64,000 nucleotides of DNA from Lineus longissimus. Taxonomy: Eukaryota > Nemertea > Pilidiophora > Heteronemertea > Lineidae. The DNA is taken from NCBI RefSeq assembly GCF_910592395.1, contig NC_088322.1:8057431-8121430 (forward strand), given 5' to 3'. The notes under the pieces were generated by a model that searched no databases, was not told the DNA's origin, and saw only the letters and a program-made list of their open reading frames with translations. Within the stretch, counting starts at the first letter, position 1. Each line of letters opens with the position of its first letter. Below, piece by piece: positions 47,480 through 60,800 of the stretch. The translations under genes were made by a program, and so were the position numbers.

Positions 47480-47576
47480 GCTGTGGGTTAGCTTACTTAC
47501 TACTTAATTAGTTCTCTTCGTCCCAGGTGCTGGGGCATAAGGCCTTCACCATTTCTCGCCATCTTCCCTTGTGGGT
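47480..47576 (-). mobile_element. 3' end of a 5'-truncated non-LTR retrotransposon (LINE)
   Basis: Minus strand 47570-47508 reads KGRWREMVKALCPSTWDEEN then stop TAA. This matches the family-typical C-terminus of LINE ORF2 proteins (RWRxxVKALCxTxxEE(N/D)-stop), as I know it from RTE/CR1-like elements. The stop is followed by TTAAGTAGTAAGTAAGC, a short TAAG-type tail of the kind such elements carry. The rest of the ORF is missing or too diverged to see. Confidence 0.55.
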
Positions 47577-48394
47577 TAGAATGTAGGCTAATTTCTTCTC
47601 TAACCCATGTGGAATTATTTTTAAGTTTCTAACACCACCAATGTTTACCAATTGCCAACAACTCAAACTAAGCAGGAATAACAGGAGTTTGTGCTAGCTT
47701 TAGTTTAATTACTTTGGCAAATCTGTTCCTGTGGGGTCAGTAGACATTCAATCTATGTCCCGTTAAGATAAATCATAAATAAGAAAGAATGCTACATGTA
47801 TGACGTGTTTGTAGTTATGCGATTGAGTGTTTTGGAATCGGAGGTAGTTGGGTTGTCTACTTTTTGCATGCTTAGGGAAGCATGCGTAATAATCTTATCA
47901 CTGGCTGGTGGGGAAATTTGCATCAGTGCTTCTATCTAATGGGAGGTGGAAGAACTAAAATAATCTTTCAAAAAAATAATCTTGGAAAGAATTATCTCTA
48001 GCAGAACACATAAGTTCTGATCGTTGCAATGTTTAACATCTAAAATGGGGCGTCTTGACTTTGGCCCTCAAATAATATAGACTTAGTCATACGCAAGAGC
48101 AAATAAGTCTGTCATGTTCTGACTGAATGATTCCTTTGCTCAAGTGCAGGCCTATTTTGCATGTTGATTTTTTCAGCAAGTGTCATATAATATTCATGAA
48201 GTTCCATCAATTACATTGTTGTCTGAATTACATCCTGTTTCATCTGCTGTTTTTTTCTCCAGAAGTTCTATAATCGTCATCGTCATCATCATTGTCCCAG
48301 CGAATTATAAATTATTGCAGCCTTTCAGTGCTGTTGACTGACCCAGTGGGATGCGTTTTCATGCAAGCAATGCCAAATACCCTCCGTCTGTCTG

Positions 48395-48640
48395 TCAGTC
48401 AGTCTGTCCATCCGCCCATCCATTCGTCAATCTGCCTACTGGTATCTGTCTGTCCGTCAGTCCATCCATCCATCCATCCATCCATCCATCCATCCATCCA
48501 TCCATCCATCCGTCCGTCCATCCCATCCGTCCATCCATCCATGGGTCTGTCTGGCAGTCCATCCATCCATCCATCCATCCACGTGGGTCTGTCTGGCGGT
48601 CCATCCATCCATCCATCCACGTGGGTCTGTCTGGCGAACG
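48395..48640. repeat. (TCCA)n microsatellite with a compound 40-60 bp unit
   Basis: Pure TCCATCCA runs at 48460-48510 and again in blocks separated by CGTGGGTCTGTCTGGC, which recurs three times (about 48540, 48581, 48620). Open frames across it are low-complexity artefacts. Confidence 0.95.
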
Positions 48641-50101
48641 CTACATCTGTAGAACTAGAAGTCAGACAATCTTGGTTTCTGCGTATAGGCATTAGCAACA
48701 AGCCTATCGAAAAGTAGTTCACCTCAGGTGTTGAAATCTTGTGAGTGGACTTTGTGAGGGCAATATCTGCAAACACAATTACCTTATCTTTGTTTAAACT
48801 CTCCCCTTCCAAACGGAAAAAATTCCATACAAATTTCAGTCATCGGAATCACCAGCAGTTTGTTGTTTGCAATTATTTTTCAGGTCTTACTTTGTTCCCT
48901 GCCATGTTTCCTAGACAGACAGTGTCTGCAGGCCAGACTTCTTGTTGCATTCTCGTGCAATGGATCAAATACCATACAAATTCCAAATGCTTGTTGGAGG
49001 AACCTGAAGAGGAGTTTCTTCTTTGCTCATCAGATGGCAGAAGCATTGCATTTGCCTTTCACTTCATTTGCTAGTTCAATTCTCCAGTCAGAGCAAAACT
49101 TGGTCCTCCATGTCCTCATGACCATTCTGAAAACAGCTGAATATTTGTGCGTATTCACGAGTAACCTCGATCCACAAAATAAAAAGTGGCTGAATATAAT
49201 AGCTATTCGAGTGGCATCTGTCTGTCCATCTGTCTGTCATTTGTCTGCTGGTCACTTCAGCTGTCCCAGCGGTCCATCTATCTGTCCACAGGGGAACATT
49301 TTTTAACCTAACTATAGGCCAGTATTAAACTTCAAATATTCATGTTTTGTCCCCTGTCTCTACTACACATCATTTTCAATTAAAGTTTAAAGTATCTTGT
49401 CGCCTTAACCACTGCTAACTTGTAATGATTTTGCAACAATTATTGAAACACACCTTTCCTAGAAATGTTTATTGGAAATAGTTCCTAAAATTCCTCCTTC
49501 AAGTGTGAAGTCACCCGTGATTAATTGATAGACCAACCAAGTTCTGATGAATAGCTACTTTGGATCGAATCATTGTGAGTGATAAAGCTACATTTCAGGG
49601 GTAACAGGAAAACAGTAAGCAAGTGCTCGGAAACCTCTTGACGAACTACATGTACTCGCAAATTCGTCGATTAGTTATGTGGTCTAAACTATGAATAAAA
49701 TATTCAAGTACTTAGAAGCCATAGCCAAAATAAATCAGCCTGCCAGTGTATGATGCACTGCTGTATTCAAATTCACATCTGGTGTATTCAGAAATCAAGT
49801 TATTTCACATAAGAGTGAAAATTAGACTGTGCATGTAGTTCAGATTTTTTTGAACGAAAGTTCCGATAATTTGTTCAGAATGGATGGATTTGGAAAAGTT
49901 GGACATATCGTGTTAGTATGATTTTTGGCATCATAAATTTCTTGCATTAAACCTGGAAATGATCGCAGCCATTTTGTTTAGTTTTGTTAAATGGCAACTT
50001 TGGTATACCTTTAATTCAGCTAAATTCATAGAGGTTATTCAGCCTGGAATCCTGCATGAGGGGAAGATTTTCTCTTACCACAGGCAGTAAGGTTTTCTCA
50101 C

Positions 50102-50265
50102 CTGAAATCTTCGACTGTACACTACAATCTTCTTCAGCAGACTAAAGATCGTCGTGTTGATGTCACGTGACTTCTGCTGGGGTTCTCGGAACTGAGGACT
50201 CGATCGTATGCGTGTGATAGCTGCATCCCCCCATCTCTGTTCATAGCCGGCATGTGTTGACAACC
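50102..50265 (-). CDS. Candidate internal exon of an unidentified minus-strand gene
   Basis: Read on the minus strand, an exon of 164 bases starts after GTTACAG (50266-50267) and ends TTTCAG|GTGAGA, a near-perfect donor. It is open as two bases plus 54 codons: LSTHAGYEQRWGDAAITRIR, then SSPQFREPQQKSRDI and FSLLKKIVVYSRRFQ. Base composition is clearly more GC-rich than the flanks, as with the true exons of the + strand gene. The polypyrimidine tract before the acceptor is weak. I do not recognise the family. The short YEQRWGDA string recalls a motif of alpha-mannosyltransferases (GT15), but the following residues do not fit, so I do not assign it. Partner exons were not found, and the next would lie at lower coordinates. 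Confidence 0.5.
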
Positions 50266-52427
50266 CTGTAACAGTTATTTCGATAAGATTTTCTGTTTCG
50301 CTGCTGGGCGTTTATCTGTAAACGCCAAAATAGCAGGCATATGAACATTTACGGGTTTACACACTGTCTCATTTTGCATATTTTGCACTCTACCAGTGTG
50401 ATTTTGAATACCACGACATTAAAAACATGGGGGCGGGGGAACTGTATTTCTCTTACCTTAAAATATCTGCCAAAAGACAGATAACAGGTGCTATCAAAAT
50501 ATAATTTCTATTCTCTCTTCACAATCGAAATACTTTTTGACAAAACCACCTTTCATTTTGTTTTATTTGTTATTTGGGGATAGAAAAAGATATAAAGAGA
50601 TATTTCAAGATGGCAAAGTTAGCACATTTATTTTGCAAAGTCAGCATTTTTCACTGTATCCATATCTAGTCCATCGCTTCAGTCATCTTCTCTGCTTTTC
50701 AGTCCAAATAATTGGTCATGCATTCCATCAATCAAATTAAACTAGACAAAAGTAATTAAGGTTTTTACTGAATTATTCATAACATCAAATCTAGAAATTG
50801 AGATTCGGCTTACGGCAGATCTAAATTGCACAAAATATCCCACACTCTCATTTCCAAACCAAGTTGTAATTGCTTCAAAAGCTATGCTAATAACCATTGT
50901 TTTTTAACATTACCAAATGTATGGTTTAAGTTTTTGCCAGCATTATAGGTGCCACAGTTTTTCCTTGTCTCTTATGTCTTACTTTCAAATAGACTCTTGA
51001 AAGGTCTTCAAATTTGAATGTCTAACAAATTTTATGTTGACATAAATGTATCTTTTAAAATCGAGGGTGCCAATATATTGCAATAGAAACATATAAAGTA
51101 AACACAATTTGTTTCTTTGTTGACCCAAGATTGTTATCAAGACATTGCTGTTTAATGTTTGTTCTTGGGGAGGGGGTATATTGATGTTCTACACACTACA
51201 GGAGCATTTCTAAATTTCATGGCATTGGACTTGCTGATCAATTTTATGAATCTAATGTTTTCGTAGGACAATAGGAGAATTTCAACCCATGTTGGGCCAG
51301 TGCCACTCCATCAAACCGTACTTAGGTTTCTCCCACTTTCTCCCACTTTCTGTGACCAAAGTCGCATTCATATTTTGAAAGGGTTAATGACCCTGTGCCA
51401 CTCCAGTGAAGACCAGAAAAAACTCAATTGAAAGGAATGCAAATTGTCACCTTGGCATTATTAAAAATTCCATTGAATAATTTCCTCTCATTACTCTGTA
51501 ATGCCTAGTACACTTATCAGCCTAGAATTTTCATGGAGGAGATAGTACAGTGTCAGCCAGATAATTTGCCCCCGCTGGGTAGAGCATTAATTGGTAATTT
51601 CCGGTTTGGAAGTTGTTAGATACTGAGGCAATTTTAGGACGCTTCTCCACGGGAGAGTTTTGTTGCTCTGTAAACAACAAAAGTGGTTATTCACTTTTAC
51701 GATAAACTTTAAAGTGTTTATCAGTGCAACTGTTTATTTGTATGATCTGTGGGGTTGCCTAACCATAACCGCTGCTGCCAAAACGAGGCACAGTGCTTCA
51801 TGCATTGTAAACTGCTATATTGCAACCAAAGTGTCCTTTGAGAATCCCTCAAGACATGATTGCAAAATGTTGACAGAACTATGTGTGCAGAAAGTATGTT
51901 ACTTATGAAGAGAACTGTATTTTTGAACAATTTGTGATCATCTTGAATTTCGCACCAGAAAGAATTCATGCTTTTATCATACGTGATCACAGCTGGCATT
52001 CGACAACATAAAATCGACTCCAGGTGAAAGATTTGCCCCCAGATGTTTTGATACTGTGTTTATGTTAGGCACCCTGGGCTCTGGGTGCGGATAACATGAA
52101 TTTTCAGAGTTCTTCAGAATCTAGTCGGGTATATTTTACCTAAGCTCTTTTTTTTGTGAAGTGCTCAGGGCAGTCTTTCTGACTCCAATACGCAAACTGA
52201 AACTGTAACGACTTCCGTGGGTGGTACAGACTCTAATTGAAGTCATTGGCAAAAACACATTTGTCTCTTTACGTAGATTGGATTAAAAATTCGCAAGATT
52301 GTTTTAGCAATTAGGCCAAAATCTGCTCAGATGGATTTTGTTTCAATTTGATTAAAATGTAATGGATGCAGTAGCGTTCCCATTCATTATTCTGGAAACA
52401 TTCAGAATTTAGTTTTTTAGTCCTCAA

Positions 52428-52476
52428 TAGATAATATTATCTTATAAATAATATTATCTTATAGATAATATTATCT
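52428..52476. repeat. Tandem palindrome, AGATAATATTATCT units
   Basis: Three tandem units of about 17 bp; the first and third are the perfect palindrome AGATAATATTATCT and the middle one is AAATAATATTATCT. Able to form cruciforms; no gene nearby. Confidence 0.85.
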
Positions 52477-54269
52477 TTGGGCTTAAAACGTTGCTAAGGA
52501 TTCAGATCAGATGGCATTTAGATTGCAAGTAGCTCACCCAAAACTACTTTCTGGGACTTTTGGCGAGGCGAGGGATAGCTAACAGACCTAACTTACCTCC
52601 AACTTACCTCTTTGATCTATAAATCTTCTTGTTTTCTTCCAATTTTCCAATTGATCTTCCAATGTTCAAGACTTTTTCTCTGTTCATTGCTACCTATCTC
52701 AGCAGTATCCATCTGCTCATTTCATGTCATCCTCGGCGATCATAAATCAAGTTGGAATGGTCCAACGGTCTACTCATTCTGTGTCATCGTCTGCACAGGC
52801 TGATCGATTTTATTCGAAATCATTGCACAAGTTAGAAAGAAGTTGCTATAAGTTAGGGGAATTAACTGGCGAAAATAGTTTCTTAATGGCCATTCTTCTT
52901 TGGCTCTATTGATCACTAAATAGCATTCATTCCATGTCATCCTCAACGATTATAAATCAGGTCCAAAATCATTACCTGTCATGGCCGGAGGAATTCAATT
53001 CGAGATCAGACTGATATATTGACCGTTGAAGACGTGTAGACGCGGAAAATAACGAACGATGATGAAATCTTCAAAATTTTTAGTCCAGATTAATTTTTGA
53101 GTATGTGGTGATCACCTTCTGCTTAGGAATTCGATATCCATCTGCAATATTGCGACCTGATGAATGGTCTTTAATCTGCAGGGGTATCGGAAAATGAGCA
53201 AATCATGCCGTTACCTAGGACACTGATAATATGCGTACTGAGTTATTTCAGAAGTTAATGCTTCACTTCTGATCCGGTTGATGGAACGTATGTTAGTAGA
53301 TGAAGTCAAATACGACTGCTTCCATTGCAGAAAATGTATTGTAGATTTCACTGCTTTTGATGGAGGAGAGTGGTCTTTTTGTGTCTGCTCTCAAGAGGCT
53401 CTATGATTGGTCATCACCTTTACATCGCATTTGAATAAGGATGCAGCAAGCAAAGTAAAGGAACTTGCACAAGGTGACAAGCCGTAATAGCTTATTCAGG
53501 AATCTACACAAGTTCATGCATTACCAGTATTCAAAGAGGCATACTCTTCCTACCAATTAGAAAGTCAGAGAGGCAAAATCATCTTGAAATGTGTACTTTT
53601 CTTAAAAGTCATTAGGGACCATCTCAAACTGTTGACAAGCTCAAAACATTTTTGTCTCTGAGAGGCGTTTCTCATAAAATGAATACCAACAAGATAACTT
53701 TCTTAATCAGAGGCGAAATCAGACAATCTACTAAAAAGTAAATAACCGTAAAAAACGATAAATGTGAGTATCTTGATCTTAGTGTAGTGTACTTGTTTGC
53801 CAAAAGGATATACATGTATTGAGGTCTTTGATCCTATGGGGTTAAAGTAGGCGAAGTGTGCTGTAGCCCTTCATACTAACTTTACAACAACTATCATCAG
53901 GTGGAGCTCAAATTCTTCCCAAAAAATTGGCTTAAGTGTGTCAGGTTTAGGCACACATTTTAGCTCCACCCTTCTATTTCTATTTCTATTTAGTGCAGAG
54001 GGCCCGCCAATGTGGTGTTGATATTCCTCAAGCAATTGTTCTTCTGGAAAAATGCAAAAAACATCTATCAATATTTGTCTCTGGGATAAATCTTTGCAAA
54101 GAGCTGAAACTTCTTGAGACAATCCCATTTTGTGTGTTTTGTCATGATGCAAAATGATAGATCTCAAGGGTTTTCCCAGCCAAATAACTCATGAACTTGG
54201 AGTGTTGACCTGGTCGATATTTATATCATACACTAAGTGCTCCAATTTGGTGATTGGTGGGGTATGCTT

Positions 54270-54835
54270 AGAGGACTTGTGGCTTCCTCTAGATGCAGTG
54301 GCATCTGACAACAGTCTAGACCAGCCAGATACACTCTAGATGTAGTGGTGACTGTCAACAGTCTAGACCAGCCAGATACACTTTAGGGACTTGTACCTCT
54401 AGATGTAGTGGTGGCTGACAATAGTCTAGACCAGCCAATTACTCTTTGAGGACTTGTACCTCTAGATGTAGTGGTGGCTGACAATAGTCTAGACCAGCCA
54501 AATACACTTTGAGGACTTGTAGCTTCCTCTAGATGTAGTGGTTGCTGACAATAGCCTAGACTGGCCAGATACGCTTAGGACTTGTAGCCTCGTCTAGACG
54601 TTGTAGGGGCTTACAGTCGTCTAGACCAGCCAGATACACTTAGGACTTGTAGCCTTGTCTAGATGTTGTAGGAGCTTACAGTAGTCTAGACCAGCTTGAT
54701 ACACTTAGTACTTTTAGCCTTGTCCAGATGTTGTGGGGGCTGACAGTAATCTAGACCAGCTGGCTGTTAGGACTGGTAGCTTCCTCTAGATGTTGTCGAG
54801 GCTGGCGACAGTCCGGAACAGCCAGGCGGGTATGC
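54270..54835. repeat. Tandem repeat of about 62 bp, nine copies
   Basis: Unit approximates CCTCTAGATGTAGTGGTGGC, TGACAATAGTCTAGACCAGC, CAGATACACTTTGAGGACTT, GTAG. TCTAGA occurs at both parts of each unit (CTCTAGATG and GTCTAGACC). Copies drift from left (GTAGTGGTGGC) to right (GTTGTAGGGGC), as in arrays growing by local duplication. Confidence 0.9.
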
Positions 54836-57800
54836 CTCTTTGCAGTGGTCTGTGATTTTTGGTAGTTGTCCAGGTCACATCCTCTCTCAGGGGCACACCT
54901 CTGTCTTAGCCCCTGACCGACTCAGTTTTCTACCTGACTGAACCCAATACCATAAAATATTAGTGCCACGCATCCATGTGGCCAGCACAACAGGCCTAGG
55001 TTATTGTCATGGTGATGGATTGCCCTTGTCCAATATGACAATATGACGATATAGTATTAATCGATTTTCCAATGCAATCAAAACTAGCCATAAAGAAGAA
55101 AATATTGAACAGGTGTTCAAATGTCATTTCGTGGATCGATAAGTTAATGAACAATAACTATGAACAGAACACTGATAGGCCTTTTCTACTGTCTGTGTAT
55201 TATGCTACAGCATGGGACAGTGGACTGGGAGACATGTGTTCATGTACTCTATCAGGGATTTAGCTCTACTTGAAATTGTTGCAAAACCCACAAAGATATC
55301 AGGCCTGAAAATAATAGATATAAAGTAAAGAGGCTGTATGGGATGACATTTTGATATCAGTCTGTTACAATATACTAGCCGACATTGCCTAAAACTGATT
55401 CCATCAACACACTCTATACTTTCCATTGCACTGATGACAAGGGCACTACTTGGGTCAATGATATAGAGTCTTGCATCCAAAAGAGCTATATTTCTTTTGA
55501 TTACGTCATCTGCTGGTCACTATGGCCTCTGAACCGCTATTTTCGTTTGAGGTTCTAGCCCTTCAAGAGATAGAACTTCACAAATAGTCACGAGGGAAAT
55601 TGCAGTGACGGCTACTCTCGTCTTCTTGTGCATATATGCATATTATATTGGTGTGAAAGTCTTCTGTCAGAAGCCAATTCTTCAGATGTATCGGATAAGA
55701 TGCAATATTAGGAAATGATGTGTCGTGGCAATGTCGGTTGTGGATCAGAAAAACAATCTGCATTTTTTTGTTGCGGAAGGGTTTGGTTTGGGTGTGCACA
55801 CGGAACATTCGAAATAGAAATGGAAAACTGCTGGAAACGTTTGCAGTTCCCTCCGTTCCTTTGGCCCTCAAGTTCATCTACCCCAAAATATTTAGGCTCT
55901 GGCACTGACACACTGCCTCCCCCCTCCCCCATCAATTTGAGGACTGTTGCAATTGACTATGAAATTTGGGAAGTTGTCATCCGAGTCACTTGAGCACCCC
56001 TCTTTTTTTGACACCTGGGCATTTGCCCCCTTTCTCAAACTCCTGAATCCACCCCTTTGGCTAGTCTTCTGTGGTCATGTAACTTAAGTGTATTCCCTTT
56101 ATGCACTTGAAATGGAACTTGGTTTCAGAAATGAATTGCCCATCTCTCATCAGTATCTGCACCACCTGGCTCCAGTGGCGTCAGAGGTTCCCACTTGATA
56201 TTAAACAAGACTGCTTCTATGTGTACATCGTCTATTGATCATGGAATCAACCCAACGAAGATGGGGTTTCTTTTCTCCCTCTCTTAAGGGAGAGCAGATC
56301 ATTTCGCGGATCATCTGATCTTTCAAACTGCACACGTGCGAATGAGGGTCGCACCTGAATAGGCCACTGTCCTCACTTTTTTCATGAGGATTATTTTCGA
56401 AGCAGAATTATTTGCACGGATAACAGTGAGGAGTTCAAATGCAATATTCGTGGAAATAAATGTCGTTTTCTTCAAGATTACATAACGGTAACAGTCAAGT
56501 GGGTCACCAAATCAAATATTCTTCGAGGAATTATGTGCAAAAAGGAAAATATGATACTTGTCTTGATGGCGTGGTTATCATAAATTTGTTCAGCAGGTGT
56601 GAACTCGCTGTGTCTGGATATGTTCAATGTTTACTTCCTCAAGTCGGCATGACAGGTCATTGCTTCTTGATGGTCAATATCTTTTGGGAATTCAAGTGCT
56701 GTTGGTGTGGATTTTGAATATGATAGTATTGGCCTCACGAGGTTTGGTGACCAAGTTTATTGGTTGTCCCCCTAAGGGCAGACTTGCTTTTTTTGCCAAA
56801 TCGTTGCTTTCTTCCTCAGATTTGGGTGTTTAAAGAGCTTTAAATCTTGGTTTGTCAGTGATGTGAGGAGCTGTTAACCCTTTCTCTTTCTCTCGAAACA
56901 TAAAAAACATTAGAATATTTTGAAATTCTTTTGAAACTGAATACAGGTAAACTTTTATCAACCTCAAAGCACTTCATGTTGTGAATTAGTACCTCGCATG
57001 TCCTCCAGTAACTACTATTGACAGGAAGCAAGTTGGAAAAAAACAGGTGTGGTTTTTATTGGCTCAGGGCCTGGCTTCTCTATGTAAAATAGGGAAGTGT
57101 AAAAGAAAATTTATCATTAATTCAAGCTCAAAGCATCAAGAGAAACTACAATTCAGGTTGGGTTCAAGCTAATTTAATGCCCTATCCTTCGACAGTTAAC
57201 AATCCCAATAATGATGTGACCCAACAAGTCATCGGTTATGTCAGACACGTCACAATCAAGGCTGTGTCTGACATCATGCAGCAACTTTCGATTTGTGCCT
57301 TTGTCGGATATCCATTTGACCAGGAAAGGTGATTTTTCGCATTGCGAGCGCTGTCTTTGGGCCTTGAAAAAAAGGCAAGTCCAGTATTTCACCGTATGAT
57401 AACTATTCAAGTATGATTGTGAGTGTAGAAAGATGGGACATTTTGCGCATTTATTGCAATATATTGCGTACTAAGCATATGAAATTCGACATTGTAATCT
57501 TGGCGCACTTTGTAAACAGAAGATATGGCAGTTATGCGAGCAACAGTACCAAATTATGTCATGAAAAAAATATTTTCATTGCCACTCAGTGAGCTATTTT
57601 CGGAACAGTCATATTTTATTTCTTTGATATGGAATTCTCCATTTTCAGCTTGTAATTAGGTTAGGGACTTATAGAAATTTTCCTCACATTAATCATTTAT
57701 GTTTAATTTCTAGCCAGTGCTTGATGTCTTTTGAATTGTTTGAGAGTCGAGACAGATATTTTAGTTCCTTGAAACCATGGTGGTTCGTCAAGAAATACAA

Positions 57801-60800
57801 TCCTGGGATCAAACCCAGGGTTCTCTTGTGTGATAGAGCTAGACTATGAGACTTCTCTGATGAAGCAAATACCACAGTTTCATTGACAGCATGTTTTCAC
57901 CATGACATTTCTCAAACGGGCCAACATTCCATGGTTCACTAGTGATTTACTTTCCCATCTCCACCTTGATGTGGAGTCATAGAGCACCTTGATAAATCAG
58001 CCGATTAAAGATGAAACATTGAGATACTTTATCTCTCCACTTGCACCTGACTTGTATAAACACACGCTGCTTTCCTTTACATTTATCCAATTACTGATTT
58101 AACCCTTAAAACCTGAATGACCAATGAGAAGCCCATCGCTGCACGCTTGGTATGACAGTGCTGTCTTATGAACTTTCTATAGCAAGAGCAATGGTTGAAA
58201 GGTACAGAAGGTTTTCTTTTAGCGGTCAAGTGCACTACAGCTAAGCATTTTTTTTGCAGGGACACACAATAGTTTTCATTTAGAAAGATTGGTCATCAAA
58301 GATTTTGAAAGGCACATGACAGCAGTCACCAGTTATTCATACACATGATACAGGCACCTGAAATGACCCCTTACAGACAAGCACTATTAGTCACATGTGA
58401 TAGCTATTGCGCTTTGTTGCAATAGATATCCCTTGTCTTCTTGAAAATCTCCACTTTATGAGGTTCCAGATAATGTGAAGACCTTTTCAGAATCACAAAA
58501 TTGGTCATATTTGGTGGTAAAAAGAAGAGGAAGCTAAGTAAGACCACACAATAAGAAATGCTGTGAGTAGTATTTATGACCTATTACTGCAAAAAAGTTT
58601 CATGTCGCCAAGTAATTTACGGAGCAAAATGTACAGCATTTCTTATATGTCGTCTTAGCTTCCTCAGTCAATATTCCTTACAAAAAGTCACGTTACTGTT
58701 GTGCAATTAGTTTCATGAACTGGCAAGTTTCCCTGCATATTTCATAAGTATTTATCAACCACGGATATTGTGCCTGAATATTCTACTTTCAGGTTACGAA
58801 ATATGGGATATTTGGCTATGCATTATTTATGTCGTCCTCAAGACTAAGAAGCTGTAGAGCATTCATTTTATGTCTTACTGTTCATCACACCCTGTCACTC
58901 TTTTTTTGTTATCGTGCGGCAGTTTCAAGATATTTCCATGAATTGGTCATTCACCTCAACATTATTCACCCCAACGTTATGACCTGAGGTCCAACGTCAT
59001 GCGAATGAAATGAAAATCTTATGCTTACCATATCCCCCGGGTGTATTCTTTGTCGAAAGAATTGGGTACCTTTCCCAACTAGAAATATCCTTCTCTTTTC
59101 CCAGGAGAGATTGAACGGTCACTTGCCCACAACTTGTATTGGTTACTCTGTCCCTTGCACTAACAAGAGAAAAAAACCCAGCTAAGTATCCAGGCTTGTA
59201 ATGATGTAGTTATTTAAAGTGATCTTCTTCCCCCACCCCCACCCCCTTCCATATGCATATTTTCTCAATAGTAAGTTTTTGTCGACATCTGCAACTTCAA
59301 AGCGATTCCAAAGAAATCAACCCAAACGTCATTGGTGCCAAAAACTACTTCCTTTGACCTTGATTTAAAAACATAATTTAGTATGTTCAAAAAGACAATT
59401 CTGACATTAAAATTAGCTACAGACCTTCTTTATCAGATCACTTATAGTAATGTCAATACCAGATTGTGAACAATTGTACAATAAATTTGAAGAGAACTAT
59501 TTGTTCAATTTACTCAGCCACCGGTGTGACCTCTGTTGTAGATGAAAAATAAAACAAATCATCTTTAGCTTTGCTTTGTTGCAACAAGATAGATTCCCTG
59601 GTGTTTGATTATTAATTTCACATCTTTTAAGGAAAAGGTAACAACAAAAATGCAGCAATAAGGTTTCTTCAAGAACCAAATCACTCTGGGTTGGCTCCGA
59701 TTTGTATCTGTATTCAGAGCTTGTTTGGTAGCTTCTTTGAAGACCAACTGAGATAGAGCACATGTTTCTCAATAAAAAACGTGGTTTTGTCTATTCACCT
59801 GATCACATCAATGCACTGGCAGTTTTATATTTCTGAAGATGGTTGGTCATGATGGATTCTTTGAGCATATCATCAAATGATTCCAGTCATTTCTCAAATG
59901 TATATCAGAAAAGGCCCACGGGCCATTGATTCCATTCCGATTTCCTTTGGGGTGGTTGAGGCAAATAAGAAATGACTTGCAAATCTTGATTTGATTGTGG
60001 TTCCAGTTGAAAGAATGTTGTGACTTTCAAACCTTTATCATGGCCCCTAAGAGATATGACCATGGCAATGAAATTTAAGTCGTTTGTTTTGAATTTAAGG
60101 AAACCTTTGAGTCTCAAATGTCTTTCAGAAAATGTCCATATTGACATTGATACCATTCTGATAATAAATAATAAATGACTTGGCAATTTAAGTTGATTCT
60201 TTTCTGGTTCAAAGGATTTCCCTGACTTCTATTTTCCTTGAAGATGAATATAGATGATTTTGGGCAGAAATCATTTTGTATTTTTGAATCAGTTTAACCA
60301 ATTTGGCAGCAAACATTATGTTAAGTCTGTCACCAATTAATAATGAGCAAATTTGGTAAACTTTTGCTTCACCAAAAAGTCATTGTGGTCAAGTATGTCA
60401 TCAAATGTACCTACCACATGCCCAACAGTATAGTGTTATCATGAAATGTACGTCCCTCAATGCCCTACAATATACGTTTAATATTGGATGTGATGATTCA
60501 TTTCCAAAAAGTTATGAATTACAATTTTTGAGTCAAAAGTCCTAAATTAAGTCATTTTCGATCTCAAAGTCACCCGAAAGATGTTTGAAGAAGATGTCTC
60601 AAGTCCTGTTGGAAGTTTTATTCTTTGTCGACCCGGGAATCACGTTCAGAGTTTATTGCAAATATTCTCAGTACCTAATAATTTCTCAGGATGCTATCGT
60701 CAAGTGGGTAATAAATAAGAGCTGCATCCAAACTTCAAACTTCAATAAAAAAGATTGTTACTGAATATTGTTTTGTTGGAATAGAAATTGTTTTCCTCCA

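Noticed and set aside
48292-48812. Frames of poly(HPSI) and poly(MDGW) type
   Set aside because: Direct translation of the TCCA microsatellite on each strand.
55205-55480. 91-codon minus-strand frame with LYIIDPSSALVISAMESIECV
   Set aside because: The possible acceptor has a purine-rich lead and no consensus donor follows; left unannotated.
57174-57410. 78-codon minus-strand frame containing VKWISDKGTNRKLLHDV
   Set aside because: It includes a strong hairpin (GTCAGACAC..GTGTCTGAC) and a MITE-end string at 57335, and lacks an acceptor; more likely element-derived.
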